A stretch of DNA of 37,941 bases from a virus, in the IMG/VR virus record IMGVR_UViG_3300020205_003639, positions 1 through 37,941 of that record. One strand, written 5' to 3'. The position numbers were made by a program, and so were the translations under genes. A model generated the notes under the pieces. The model searched no databases and was not told the DNA's origin. It saw only the letters and a list, made by a program, of their open reading frames with translations. This document shows positions 31,136 through 37,941 of this stretch, in pieces (position 1 is the first letter of the stretch; each line of letters opens with the position of its first letter).

Positions 31136-31201
31136 TCATTTTTTAATTAAAACAAAAACACATAAACACAAAATAACAACCACGACGGCTTTATTTTCCA
31201 T
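31136..31201 (-). CDS. Tiny membrane peptide, 21 aa
   Basis: ATG at 31201 behind GGAGGAAAT, the best ribosome binding site of the region. Hydrophobic core 'VVVVILCLCVFVLI' and Lys-Lys end. It overlaps the first possible start of the Sak4-like gene, so it may be a leader peptide or a true microprotein. Confidence 0.45.
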   Translation of the reverse strand: MENKAVVVVILCLCVFVLIKK

Positions 31202-31576
31202 AAAATTTCCTCCATGAAACAAATAAAAGTTACAAATTTACATAACATAAAAAAGCTTTTTCTATTTTTGCGCTTATTATCAATAGCACAAAAAGAATTT
31301 TTCACCACCACATCTAATGGCATTTTAGGTGGCGGCTTTTACTCTTTTAAAGAACTTTGCAGCGTTGTTTGCTGCGATAAGTTGAATATTAGCAACAACT
31401 TTTTAACAATGCAACATCTTTTTTTATTTTTTTATTTATTATCTTTTTCTTTCTTTTTTTCATTTGTTCACGCATTATGTATAAGCGAGCACATAAGGCG
31501 CTCAACTATTGTTCAATCGTGATATTGTGGCGGCATTGTTTTTTATATTATTTTATTAACTAAAGAGGATTTTTTT
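31202..31576. promoter_or_regulatory. Divergent control region of the early operons
   Basis: 375 bp between leftward and rightward early operons, expected to hold both promoters. Visible structure: GCAGC-7 nt-GCTGC near 31360, and AAGTTG (31379-31384)/CAACTT (31396-31401). I see no convincing -35/-10 pair and no repressor gene. A 102-aa open frame here lacks a ribosome binding site and is not called. Confidence 0.4.
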
Positions 31577-32509
31577 ATGCACTATTTTAAGCTGGACATC
31601 AAAGCGACACGAGAGAAAACCTTGTGGATGAGCGAGGAGGAGCTAGGGTTTTACATGAAAATATTGTGGTTTTATTATGCCAGCGAAAGCCCGATTAAAG
31701 ATAATTTGGAGGAAATTTTTGAAATATTGAAAACAAAAAACAAGAAAAAAAAATTAATTATTGAAAAAATATTTTTAAAAAATTTTACGAAATCTGATGA
31801 TTTTTTTATTGATCAAAAAATTGAGGATGAGATCAAAAAGTACAAGGAAAACAAGGAGATAAACAAGAAAAACGGGCTAGCACATAAGAAAAGTAGCAGC
31901 GAAGATGGGAAGCGGATCGCTTGCGAAGCGCTAAGCGAAACTGAAGCGGATGGCAATCCGAATATATTAATCTATGAATCTATTAATCTATTAAATAAAG
32001 AATATAAGAATAAGATTAATACAAATACAAATACAGAAAACGAAGAGGAAGAGGAATTCAATAAACATATAACGCGCGCGGGCGACCCCCCTCGCGGCGT
32101 GTACGTGTATGTCGAAGAACCTATGGTTGCTAAAAAACCTAGGGCTGTTAAAAAAATTATTGATCGCCCGAATCACGTGAGCGAGGACGTTTGGGATGAG
32201 TTCGCGATAGTTGCAAAAAATAAAAAATATGTAATAACTAAAATAGGACTAGAAAAAATAGAGCGAGAAGCAGAGGCCGCAAACATCACGCTAAACGACG
32301 CTTTAAAAATTTGCGTAGAACGTGGGTGGAAAAGTTTTGAAGCCGAGTGGATTTTAAAAAATCACGCGGGGGCGGTTGGCGAAATGAAAAGAAATTTTAA
32401 AGGGGATTTTATTGGCATGAGTCATCACGATTCATTGATGCTAGAAAACGAAATGGCGATTCAGGAGGCTGTGAGGTTATTTAATTTGCGCGAAGGCATC
32501 GAGAAATAA
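31577..32509 (+). CDS. DUF1376 replication-like protein
   Basis: 310 aa. The N-terminus 'YFKLDIKATREKTLWMSEEE' and 'GFYMKILWFYYASESPI' is the DUF1376 (YdaU-like) signature. A charged linker follows, and the C-terminal domain ends 'CVERGWKSFEAEWIL', as in phage primosomal or O-like proteins. Probably helps load the host helicase at the phage origin. Ribosome binding site AGAGGAT. Confidence 0.82.
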   Translation: MHYFKLDIKATREKTLWMSEEELGFYMKILWFYYASESPIKDNLEEIFEILKTKNKKKKLIIEKIFLKNFTKSDDFFIDQKIEDEIKKYKENKEINKKNGLAHKKSSSEDGKRIACEALSETEADGNPNILIYESINLLNKEYKNKINTNTNTENEEEEEFNKHITRAGDPPRGVYVYVEEPMVAKKPRAVKKIIDRPNHVSEDVWDEFAIVAKNKKYVITKIGLEKIEREAEAANITLNDALKICVERGWKSFEAEWILKNHAGAVGEMKRNFKGDFIGMSHHDSLMLENEMAIQEAVRLFNLREGIEK

Positions 32510-32546
32510 TTAAATTTAATTAAATTTTTGAGAGGGATTTTAAAAA

Positions 32547-33200
32547 ATGAAAACTTTTGATTTTGAAGAATTTTGCAGGCGCTTAAATTTGGTCATGATT
32601 ATTTATGATAAAAAATTAGCGCCCGAGGTTTTAACAATTTATTTTGATGCGCTAAAAAACTTTGAGCTTTCGCAGATCGTTGTTGCGTTAGCTCAATACA
32701 CACAGGACGCGGAAAAAGGAATGTTTGCGCCCAAGCCCGCGGATATATTCCGATTAATCGGCGGCACACAGACAGATCAAGCAAATGTTGCATGGGGAAA
32801 ACTATACCGCGCAATTTCTGAAATTGGCGCTTATCAGGATGTTATTTTTGATGATGCGTGCATTCATGCGGCGGTCAGAGATTTAGGCGGCTGGACGCAT
32901 ATTTGTGAATCTGATTATGACCAAATCAGTTTTATACAAAACAAATTTATTAAAATTTATACAGCGTATAAAAATCAGGTCGATTTTAAATACCCAAAAA
33001 AATTAGTTGGTTATCGCTCGACTGATTCCGATTATGTGCGCCAAGGGTTACAAATCCCTTCACCGAAATATTTTGGGGACGAACGACGAGCGCGAGAAGT
33101 CGAAAAAATCGCGGCGGTCAACGAGGGTGTTTTTTCGTCAGTGTCACAACTCGCAGACGCAGCAACCAAGAATCTTCTTTTTCAAGAATTTGGCTTTTAA
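32547..33200 (+). CDS. DUF6475-like protein, putative helicase loader
   Basis: 217 aa. 'FARPKPADIFRLIGG'-type motif (here 'FAPKPADIFRLIGG'), 'AWGKLYRAISEIGAYQDVIF' with 'DACIHAAVRDLGGW' fits DUF6475, found next to DUF1376-type proteins in phages of gammaproteobacteria. By position it is the lambda P counterpart. Function is inferred. Confidence 0.75.
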   Translation: MKTFDFEEFCRRLNLVMIIYDKKLAPEVLTIYFDALKNFELSQIVVALAQYTQDAEKGMFAPKPADIFRLIGGTQTDQANVAWGKLYRAISEIGAYQDVIFDDACIHAAVRDLGGWTHICESDYDQISFIQNKFIKIYTAYKNQVDFKYPKKLVGYRSTDSDYVRQGLQIPSPKYFGDERRAREVEKIAAVNEGVFSSVSQLADAATKNLLFQEFGF

Positions 33201-33269
33201 TCCATGTCTTTTTATTAATCTATATCATCCTATGGTTTTATATAGAAAACGCCTAAAAACCACCTTAAC

Positions 33270-33297
33270 GCTCGCTTAAATTGATTTTTAAGCGGGC
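33270..33297 (+). terminator. Hairpin after the replication genes
   Basis: GCTCGCTTAAA (33270-33280) pairs with TTTAAGCGGGC (33287-33297; one T-G wobble), followed by TTCTC. Probably a weak terminator closing the DUF1376-DUF6475 operon. Confidence 0.55.
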
Positions 33298-33348
33298 TTC
33301 TCAATGTAAAAATGTACAAAAATAACAAAAAACAAAAGCGGTTAAAGT

Positions 33349-33378
33349 TTGATCGTTTATTTTTCGGCTTGCTATATA
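33349..33378 (+). promoter_or_regulatory. Possible promoter of the csrA operon
   Basis: TTGATC (33349-33354), 18 nt, TATATA (33373-33378), followed by GTGCAC. The inverted CGGCTT/AAGCCG around it (33365-33370 and about 33395-33400) could be an operator. The remainder of 33298-33577 is AT-rich and shows no gene. Confidence 0.4.
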
Positions 33379-33577
33379 TAGTGCACAGTAAAAAGCCGGT
33401 TGAGCAAACTAAAAAATCAACTTTTTAATCAAAAAAATCAAGTAAAAAAATAATTAAAAAATAAATTGTTATTTTGTAATTAAAAAAATAAATGAAAAAA
33501 ATCAAAAATTAATTTGTAAAAATATAAATATAAACTAAAATTAATAGGCGCAAAAAAGAAGTTTTAAGGAGTAAAAA

Positions 33578-33745
33578 ATGGCTTTGCATTTAGAAAGAAA
33601 GATAGGACAAAGAATTTTTATAGGCGAGAATATTATTATCACGCTTAAATCTATTAATGGAAATCGAGCCTCAATATCAATAGATGCACCTAAAAGCATC
33701 TTGATTCTTCGCGAAGAAGTCGACCCGGGGGAGATATTCTTATGA
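33578..33745 (+). CDS. csrA: CsrA-like RNA-binding translational regulator
   Basis: 55 aa, ATG 33578, AAGGAG upstream. Aligned by eye with E. coli CsrA: 'LERKIGQRIFIGENIIITL', 'GNRASISIDAPKSILILREE'. The two residues critical for RNA binding (Leu4 and Arg44) correspond to Leu5 and Arg45, both present. CsrA binds GGA-containing leader RNAs and changes their translation or stability. The copy could redirect host metabolism or regulate phage genes, nearly all of which have GGA in their ribosome binding sites. Overlaps the next gene by ATGA. Confidence 0.9.
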   Translation: MALHLERKIGQRIFIGENIIITLKSINGNRASISIDAPKSILILREEVDPGEIFL

Positions 33746-34089
33746 AAAATAAACCTATCAATCTAATTTTCGGCGCTGAATTAATCGATGACTATATAAA
33801 TAATAAATATAAAAAGCACTTTAAAAGCAACGAAGAATTTCGATCAACAATAAAGATTTTATTAGCTGATTTCGCGGGCGATATAGACGAAAAAGCCGCT
33901 GTTTTGCTGTATTTAAGTGGTTTTTCATCGGAAGAGATCGCTAAAATTAATCATATAAATATAACCGTAATTAAAATCATTTTAAATATGTTTTTAGAGC
34001 ATATTTGCTTCAGTTTAATGGTTCATATGCGGAAAGATTTTGAAGCCTATTTTGACGAAATAAACGAATTGTACAAAGTCGCTGCATAG
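33742..34089 (+). CDS. HTH-containing hypothetical protein, 115 aa
   Basis: A central helix-turn-helix-like stretch, 'LSGFSSEEIAKINHINITVI', recalls sigma region 4 or LuxR-type helices. Follows csrA in an overlapping pair, so the two probably act in one regulatory circuit. Family not recognised. Confidence 0.65.
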   Translation: MKNKPINLIFGAELIDDYINNKYKKHFKSNEEFRSTIKILLADFAGDIDEKAAVLLYLSGFSSEEIAKINHINITVIKIILNMFLEHICFSLMVHMRKDFEAYFDEINELYKVAA

Positions 34090-34346
34090 TGCGAAGACAC
34101 CGCACAGACTCTAATCAAAAACAGATTGTAGATGATTTAAGGGCGTGTGGGGTGTCTGTATTTTCTACGTCTCAAGTAGATAATTTTGTTGATTTAATCG
34201 CGGGTTTTAGAGGATTAAATTATTTATTGGAAGTGAAGAGCGAGAAAGGGAAATTAAGCGATAAACAAATTAAATTAAGGGATGAATGGGCAGGAAGAAT
34301 AATTATAGTTAGATCGATAAATGATTTTTTTGATAATTTAAAATAG
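34089..34346 (+). CDS. Small VRR-NUC-like nuclease
   Basis: 85 aa, GTG start within the preceding stop (TAGTG). 'NFVDLIAGFRGLNYLLEVKS' with 'KLSDKQIKLRDEW' gives the D...E-x-K pattern of the PD-(D/E)XK VRR-NUC group. Such small proteins often resolve branched DNA in phage replication. Complete for the minimal family. Confidence 0.75.
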   Translation: MRRHRTDSNQKQIVDDLRACGVSVFSTSQVDNFVDLIAGFRGLNYLLEVKSEKGKLSDKQIKLRDEWAGRIIIVRSINDFFDNLK

Positions 34347-34357
34347 GAGATTTTATT

Positions 34358-34651
34358 ATGATTTTTGGAGCAAAGTCGATTATAGAAAGTTTTATTAAGA
34401 CCAGTAAATGCGCCGATGCTGGAAGTCACCGCGTGATATTAGATTTAATCGATGAAGATAAAATAACTTATTCCGTGACGTTCTTTTTTAAAGATGATGC
34501 AATATCTTTCACCGTAAAATATTTAGAAGAAAAAATATATGACTCTTACGATCACAGAAAAGCAGACATTAAAAAGCATGAGCTGCTTGGGTGCGTTTTG
34601 AGCGCACACGACATGATAGAAGAGCATTCTCAATCTGGAAAGATCAGTTAA
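34358..34651 (+). CDS. Hypothetical protein, 97 aa
   Basis: Alpha/beta, soluble, family not recognised. Strong ribosome binding site AGGAGATTTTATT, repeated almost identically before the next gene, which suggests a duplicated translation-start module. Confidence 0.65.
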   Translation: MIFGAKSIIESFIKTSKCADAGSHRVILDLIDEDKITYSVTFFFKDDAISFTVKYLEEKIYDSYDHRKADIKKHELLGCVLSAHDMIEEHSQSGKIS

Positions 34652-34669
34652 AAATAAGGAGATTTTATT

Positions 34670-34990
34670 ATGAAAAGAAAATATTACACAGCAAGACAGA
34701 AAAAAGACGCGCTAGAAAAATATAGAAGTACAAGCGCGGCAGCGGCAGCAATAGAAACCGGCATTTCGAGGCACACCATTAAAAAATGGGCGCAATTAGA
34801 TAATAGAGGCGAGACGCTAACAACGTCATATTTTAATGTTGATGAAAACGGCTATGAAATTGAAAATGAAAATAAAAACATTATGAGCGATGAAGAAAAA
34901 CAAAAATATAGAAAAGAGATTCTGGCGAGAATGCTTAAATGGGCGACTAACGCATCTTTTGAAGAAGAATTAAAAGGGGTTCAATTATGA
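34670..34990 (+). CDS. HTH protein, 106 aa
   Basis: N-terminal 'YYTARQKKDALEKYRSTSAA' with 'AAIETGISRHTIKKWAQ' is a Psq/transposase-type helix-turn-helix. The rest is acidic and helical. Probably a small DNA-binding regulator. Overlaps the DUF6378 gene (ATGA). Confidence 0.7.
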   Translation: MKRKYYTARQKKDALEKYRSTSAAAAAIETGISRHTIKKWAQLDNRGETLTTSYFNVDENGYEIENENKNIMSDEEKQKYRKEILARMLKWATNASFEEELKGVQL

Positions 34991-35259
34991 AAATAGACGA
35001 AGTTTTAAAAGAAAGAGAAAAAACTTATGGTGATTTTGCCTCATTTTCTTTTGTTTCTCAAAGCCTAAAAAAGCTCACAAATTTAGGATGCTTGGACGAT
35101 TATCAACAAGAAGCGCTAGACATGATTTTACATAAAATCGCGAGAATAATTAATGGTGATGCGTCACATATTGATAGCTGGCGAGATATTGCAGGCTATG
35201 CAACGCTTGCACAAAACATTTTAGAAAACAAAGAGAAGGAAGCGGCGCGGGATGATTAA
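34987..35259 (+). CDS. DUF6378 family protein
   Basis: 90 aa. 'VLKEREKTYGDFASF', 'QQEALDMILHKIARIINGD' and 'IDSWRDIAGYATL' match the DUF6378 pattern found in many phages, distantly MazG-like in its helices. May act on nucleotides; not proven. Confidence 0.82.
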   Translation: MKIDEVLKEREKTYGDFASFSFVSQSLKKLTNLGCLDDYQQEALDMILHKIARIINGDASHIDSWRDIAGYATLAQNILENKEKEAARDD

Positions 35260-35680
35260 AAAACACGGCTGGACGCTCATTTTGTGCTTATTTTTAAGCG
35301 CAGACACTCAAGCTATAGAAAGCATCACCATGGAAGTTTTAAGCGTTAAAAGCGTATATGACGGCGATACATTTAGAGTAGATCTAAAAGATTCAGGTAA
35401 CGATTTTTTTACTAAAAATATTCCTGTTAGAATTTTAGGAATAGATGCGCCTGAAATTCGCGGCAAGTGTTTGTCAGAAAAAAATAAAGCCATAAAATCG
35501 AGAGACTATTTAAGAAAAATATTATCAGGTGAAAAAATAGTTTTAAAAAATGTCGGTCATGATAAATATTTCAGATTATTAGCAGATGTTTATGTGGATG
35601 AAAAAAGCGTGAAAGATTTAATGTTAAAAAATAATTTTGCGGGGGAATATAATGGAAGTAAAAAAATTAGTTGGTGCTGA
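35252..35680 (+). CDS. Exported staphylococcal nuclease-like protein (SNase)
   Basis: 142 aa. A signal peptide spans residues 1-21 ('WTLILCLFLSADTQA'). The SNase core keeps all key residues: Asp37 and Asp39 in 'YDGDTF', Arg60, Asp65 and Glu68 in 'VRILGIDAPE', and Arg108 in 'KYFRLL'. The product should leave the cytoplasm and degrade DNA in the periplasm or outside. An exported nuclease on a phage could block competing DNA entry or recover nucleotides. Start overlaps DUF6378. Confidence 0.88.
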   Translation: MIKKHGWTLILCLFLSADTQAIESITMEVLSVKSVYDGDTFRVDLKDSGNDFFTKNIPVRILGIDAPEIRGKCLSEKNKAIKSRDYLRKILSGEKIVLKNVGHDKYFRLLADVYVDEKSVKDLMLKNNFAGEYNGSKKISWC

Positions 35681-35710
35681 CGTTTATAGGAAATATTAAT
35701 GGAGTCGAAA

Positions 35711-36064
35711 ATGATTGATTATAACTTTGAATTTAAAGCAACAAAAGAAGATAACGAAACTTTTTTAAAAGAGATTGAGGCAATTAAATCGTTTCACGAT
35801 TCTAGATTTTCTAGAACCACAAATTTTTCTTATGAATTTATAATCTTAAAAATCATAGTAAAAAAATATCAAATAGAAAAAGAAAGCGCTAGAGCGTGGT
35901 TACATATGGAGAACAACAAAACAAAAGAATTTTTGCAAATTACTTTTAGCGTTAATGATTTATGCTCTTTTTTATCTTTGGATGAGCTTGTGAATAATGC
36001 GCTTAAATATTTTAGGGAAAATAAAGCCGAAAACTATAGAAATTTTTTTGAAGGGATTAACTAA
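35711..36064 (+). CDS. Hypothetical protein, 117 aa
   Basis: Start ATG 35711, because GGAG at 35700 is well spaced for it; ATG 35699 is in frame but lacks a site. Helical, with 'ATKEDNETFLKEIEAI'. Family not recognised. Confidence 0.62.
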   Translation: MIDYNFEFKATKEDNETFLKEIEAIKSFHDSRFSRTTNFSYEFIILKIIVKKYQIEKESARAWLHMENNKTKEFLQITFSVNDLCSFLSLDELVNNALKYFRENKAENYRNFFEGIN

Positions 36065-36067
36065 AAA

Positions 36068-36304
36068 ATGATTGACATAGAAAAACACGCTAAGCACGAA
36101 AAAGCCTGCTCAATTATCGGAAAAACTTTAATTTTTGGTGATTTCTTTTTTCCTTGGCAAGACGGAAAATCAATTAAAGTTTCAAGGTCTGAAGATTATA
36201 GCGGGGGCTTTACAGCAGACGTCTTTATTTTAGATGATCTGCTTTACACTAATTTTTTTGCGACAGCAAAATATTTGTATAATTATTTAATTTTAAAGGT
36301 TTAA
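36068..36304 (+). CDS. Hypothetical protein, 78 aa
   Basis: Aromatic-rich small protein, ends 2 nt before the next start. Family not recognised. Confidence 0.58.
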   Translation: MIDIEKHAKHEKACSIIGKTLIFGDFFFPWQDGKSIKVSRSEDYSGGFTADVFILDDLLYTNFFATAKYLYNYLILKV

Positions 36305-36306
36305 AA

Positions 36307-36411
36307 ATGATTGATTTTGATGATAATTTTTTAAGAACTTCAGATGTAATTTCGTATCTAAAAATATCGAGATCAACCCTAATTAATCTTATCAAGTATC
36401 GTGATTATTAA
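36307..36411 (+). CDS. Short AlpA/excisionase-type HTH fragment, 34 aa
   Basis: 'FLRTSDVISYLKISRSTLIN' is a typical opening of AlpA/Xis-like winged-helix proteins, which normally run to 55-75 aa. Here a TAA cuts it after 'KYRDY'. It is either a truncated relic or a minimal protein. Confidence 0.5.
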   Translation: MIDFDDNFLRTSDVISYLKISRSTLINLIKYRDY

Positions 36412-36435
36412 TTTTTAATTTAAAGAGGAAAATAT

Positions 36436-36759
36436 ATGTACAAATCAAGCTCAAAGAAAATCACAAACGGTAAAGTTATTATGTCGTCTGAAGTTAAAGC
36501 GGCAACTAATGATTTTTTTCACGGGATATATGCGCAAAGAGTAAAATTAAGCTCACCTAGACGAGACCCTTCATTTATTTTTGAGGATTGCGCTGAATTT
36601 TGCAGGCTACACGCAAAATCATTTGATAATTTTTGCAGCTCAAAATTAAATGATGAAATAGAAGCGGAAAAATCAAGAAAAATAAAAGTTGATATTTTAT
36701 CAAAGCTAAATATTGAACAGCTTAATCAAGTGGCAACATTTTATAATATTAATATTTAA
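36436..36759 (+). CDS. Hypothetical protein, 107 aa
   Basis: AGAGGAAA upstream. Basic N-terminus then helical. Family not recognised. Confidence 0.65.
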   Translation: MYKSSSKKITNGKVIMSSEVKAATNDFFHGIYAQRVKLSSPRRDPSFIFEDCAEFCRLHAKSFDNFCSSKLNDEIEAEKSRKIKVDILSKLNIEQLNQVATFYNINI

Positions 36760-36781
36760 TATTTTTTAAAGGAGTTTTAAA

Positions 36782-36961
36782 ATGCAGCGAATAAAGCTAG
36801 ATGGATTTTCAGACGAAGAAATGAAATCAACGGTTGAAAATTCTTTTTTGGCTTGTTACGACGAAGATGGGCTAATTGTCAGCGTAGCAAAAAATGAGGC
36901 GAAAATTGATAAAAATCATAGAGGAAACAGCAAGCGAGGGAGTATCAATCTTTTTTTCTAG
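36782..36961 (+). CDS. Hypothetical protein, 59 aa
   Basis: AAGGAG upstream of ATG 36782. Its last codons lie inside the 33-bp repeat (36937-36969), which supplies the TAG stop. Overlaps the next open frame by 68 nt. Confidence 0.6.
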   Translation: MQRIKLDGFSDEEMKSTVENSFLACYDEDGLIVSVAKNEAKIDKNHRGNSKRGSINLFF

Positions 36962-37127
36962 GATATTAAAAAGCAGGCCATCAATAATTAGTTCAGGTTT
37001 TTGGGAAGGAAGGGCAGAGCAAGCAAAAAAGCACGGCATTAAAATAAAGGTTATCAAAGAATCGGATAAGGGTGGTAATGAGCAAAGCATTAGTTTTATT
37101 AGTTTTGACGAGTTAAAGGATATTTAA
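36894..37127 (+). CDS. Hypothetical protein, up to 77 aa
   Basis: Open from ATG 36894 (no ribosome binding site) or TTG 36906 (GAGG at the right distance). Basic; 'SGFWEGRAEQAKKHGIKIKV' in the middle. It reads the 33-bp repeat in a third frame. The long overlap with the previous gene lowers confidence. Confidence 0.5.
   Translation: MRRKLIKIIEETASEGVSIFFSRILKSRPSIISSGFWEGRAEQAKKHGIKIKVIKESDKGGNEQSISFISFDELKDI
36937..36969 (+). repeat. 33-bp direct repeat, copy 2
   Basis: Exact copy of 883-915. Spans the end of the 59-aa gene and lies inside the overlapping 77-aa frame. Confidence 0.9.
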
Positions 37128-37128
37128 G

Positions 37129-37479
37129 ATGGACGTTTTCACAGTTTCTTGTTTTGAGCAGTTATTTAAAGAATCCAAGGATGAGGTTAGCTTATTCAGA
37201 AAGTTTGATTTTATGGGCTACACCGCTGAAATTTATTTTGGGAATTTTGGTGGAGGGTTATCTTTTAATGTAAAAAAAGATTCATCATTAATTTTCGGGA
37301 GGGGAATAGGTGGACTAAATAAAAATACCGGCTTTGATTATTTAATTGAGATAATAACATTTCACTTAAAAAGAACAATATCAAGAACAGACCACAACGC
37401 CGATAAATTAGTTTTAGAAAAATTATTAATTGAATTAAATGGCAAGGCAGAAAAGGAATTAATTAATGAGCATCATTGA
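37129..37479 (+). CDS. Hypothetical protein, 116 aa
   Basis: AAGGATA upstream. Alpha/beta with glycine-rich 'IYFGNFGGGLSFNV'. Family not recognised. Lies within the segment bracketed by the 33-bp repeats. Confidence 0.65.
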   Translation: MDVFTVSCFEQLFKESKDEVSLFRKFDFMGYTAEIYFGNFGGGLSFNVKKDSSLIFGRGIGGLNKNTGFDYLIEIITFHLKRTISRTDHNADKLVLEKLLIELNGKAEKELINEHH

Positions 37480-37531
37480 AGAGCTTGACGCCTGGCTTTC
37501 ATTATTTAAATTAAGATTAAAAAGGAGTTGA
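37466..37531 (+). CDS. Possible 21-aa peptide
   Basis: ATG 37466 with AAGGAA upstream; overlaps the previous gene's end and contains the ribosome binding site of the next gene. May be a leader peptide or chance. Confidence 0.3.
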   Translation: MSIIEELDAWLSLFKLRLKRS

Positions 37532-37537
37532 TAAAAA

Positions 37538-37941
37538 ATGAAAATGAGATATGGCGCGCTTAAAAAGCCAGAGATACCAAAAGATTTTTATACAAGAAAA
37601 GAAGCAATAAAAGCCTTAAATACATGCGCTACAATTTTCGCGGACAAAATAAATGGACGGCTTAAATATTCCATAGTTTTAAAAAGAAGCGACGGCTACA
37701 AAATTAAAATTTTTAACGTAAAAGAAATTGACGAGCTGGCGCAAAAAATTAAAAAAGAAAAAGAGGAAGCGAAGGAAGCTGAGAAAAAATTCTTGAATGA
37801 TCATTTTATAATAGATTCACTCGTTTCGTTTTTAGGAATAAAGTGGCCAGAAATAAGAAAAAAAATAGAAGGGCATAAATTTCCAAACGGAAGAATAAGA
37901 AAATTAGGCTACCAAAACAGCGGCTTTTATTGGAAAAAAGA
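37538..37941 (+). CDS. Junction-spanning HTH-like protein, 5' part (146 aa in the circle)
   Basis: ATG 37538, AAGGAG upstream. On the circle it continues at base 1 and stops at 136. The N-terminal 'DFYTRKEAIKALN' segment resembles an excisionase-type HTH and a second similar segment lies near the C-terminus, separated by a coiled coil ('IKKEKEEAKEAEKKF'). Possibly a two-HTH DNA-binding regulator. Confidence 0.75.
   Translation, partial: MKMRYGALKKPEIPKDFYTRKEAIKALNTCATIFADKINGRLKYSIVLKRSDGYKIKIFNVKEIDELAQKIKKEKEEAKEAEKKFLNDHFIIDSLVSFLGIKWPEIRKKIEGHKFPNGRIRKLGYQNSGFYWKK
37843..37941. repeat. Terminal direct repeat, copy 2 (circular overlap)
   Basis: Identical to 1-99. The length of 99 is a common assembler k-mer value, which supports an assembly overlap rather than biological redundancy. 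Confidence 0.92.

Noticed and set aside
31214-31522. 102-aa plus-strand open frame
   Set aside because: No ribosome binding site; Phe/Leu-rich product typical of AT-rich noncoding DNA; it occupies the divergent control region and runs opposite to a well-marked 21-aa minus-strand start.
33007-33279. 90-aa plus-strand frame overlapping the DUF6475-like gene end
   Set aside because: Mostly out-of-frame reading of the DUF6475-like gene; no ribosome binding site and the product runs into the terminator hairpin.

Overview
The window is a complete circular phage-plasmid genome. Its first 99 bases recur exactly as its last 99 (1-99 = 37843-37941), as expected of a circular assembly, so the unique molecule is 37,842 bp and one gene crosses the ends. 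It is AT-rich. It carries a siphovirus-type morphogenesis cluster together with an iteron plasmid replicon (Rep_3 initiator, 22-bp iterons, ParA plus a ribbon-helix-helix partner). I find no integrase, so the lysogen is probably extrachromosomal. The host is most likely a low-GC gammaproteobacterium, judged from the Rep_3/iteron replicon, a CsrA homologue, an antiterminator Q-like protein and decoys that resemble type I-F and I-E CRISPR repeats. I cannot name a genus.

Layout. (1) 1-1510: end of the early rightward operon, closing with an antiterminator Q-like gene. (2) 1542-1655: late promoter and promoter-proximal terminator, a lambda pR'-tR'-like arrangement. (3) 1696-23842: late operon, all plus strand. 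It runs through small membrane/lysis-region genes, DUF5675, a 963-aa tailspike with a lyase-like fold, further tail decorations, TerS, TerL, DUF4055 portal, Mu F/SPP1 gp7-like protein, scaffold, major capsid, connectors, tail tube, tail chaperones with a -1 frameshift, tape measure and tail-tip proteins. (4) 24037-24608, minus strand: an unknown 125-aa gene followed by a 56-aa XRE-type HTH gene, behind a promoter whose spacer is a palindrome; this has the form of an anti-CRISPR/aca operon. (5) 24845-27096: replicon and partition genes. (6) 27166-27461: a structured RNA locus holding one type I-F-like repeat-spacer-repeat (28-32-28) directly abutting one type I-E-like repeat-spacer-repeat (29-32-29). 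(7) 27471-31201, minus strand: tandem DUF4224-like genes, several tiny membrane proteins, an SSB-like protein, Gp157 and a Sak4-like ATPase. (8) 31577-33200, plus strand: DUF1376 and DUF6475 replication proteins. (9) 33578-37842 and on into 1: early or accessory genes including CsrA, a small VRR-NUC-like nuclease, DUF6378 and an exported SNase.

The main candidate for an undescribed system is the mini-array at 27283-27461. It mimics two CRISPR subtypes in tandem. Both 32-nt spacers contain perfect hairpins (6 bp and 8 bp), and changes in the repeat stems keep base pairing. No cas genes are present. The likeliest reading is an RNA anti-CRISPR (Racr-like decoy) against hosts carrying I-F and/or I-E, perhaps working alongside the acr/aca-like operon 2.7 kb away. 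This is inference from sequence and has not been tested.
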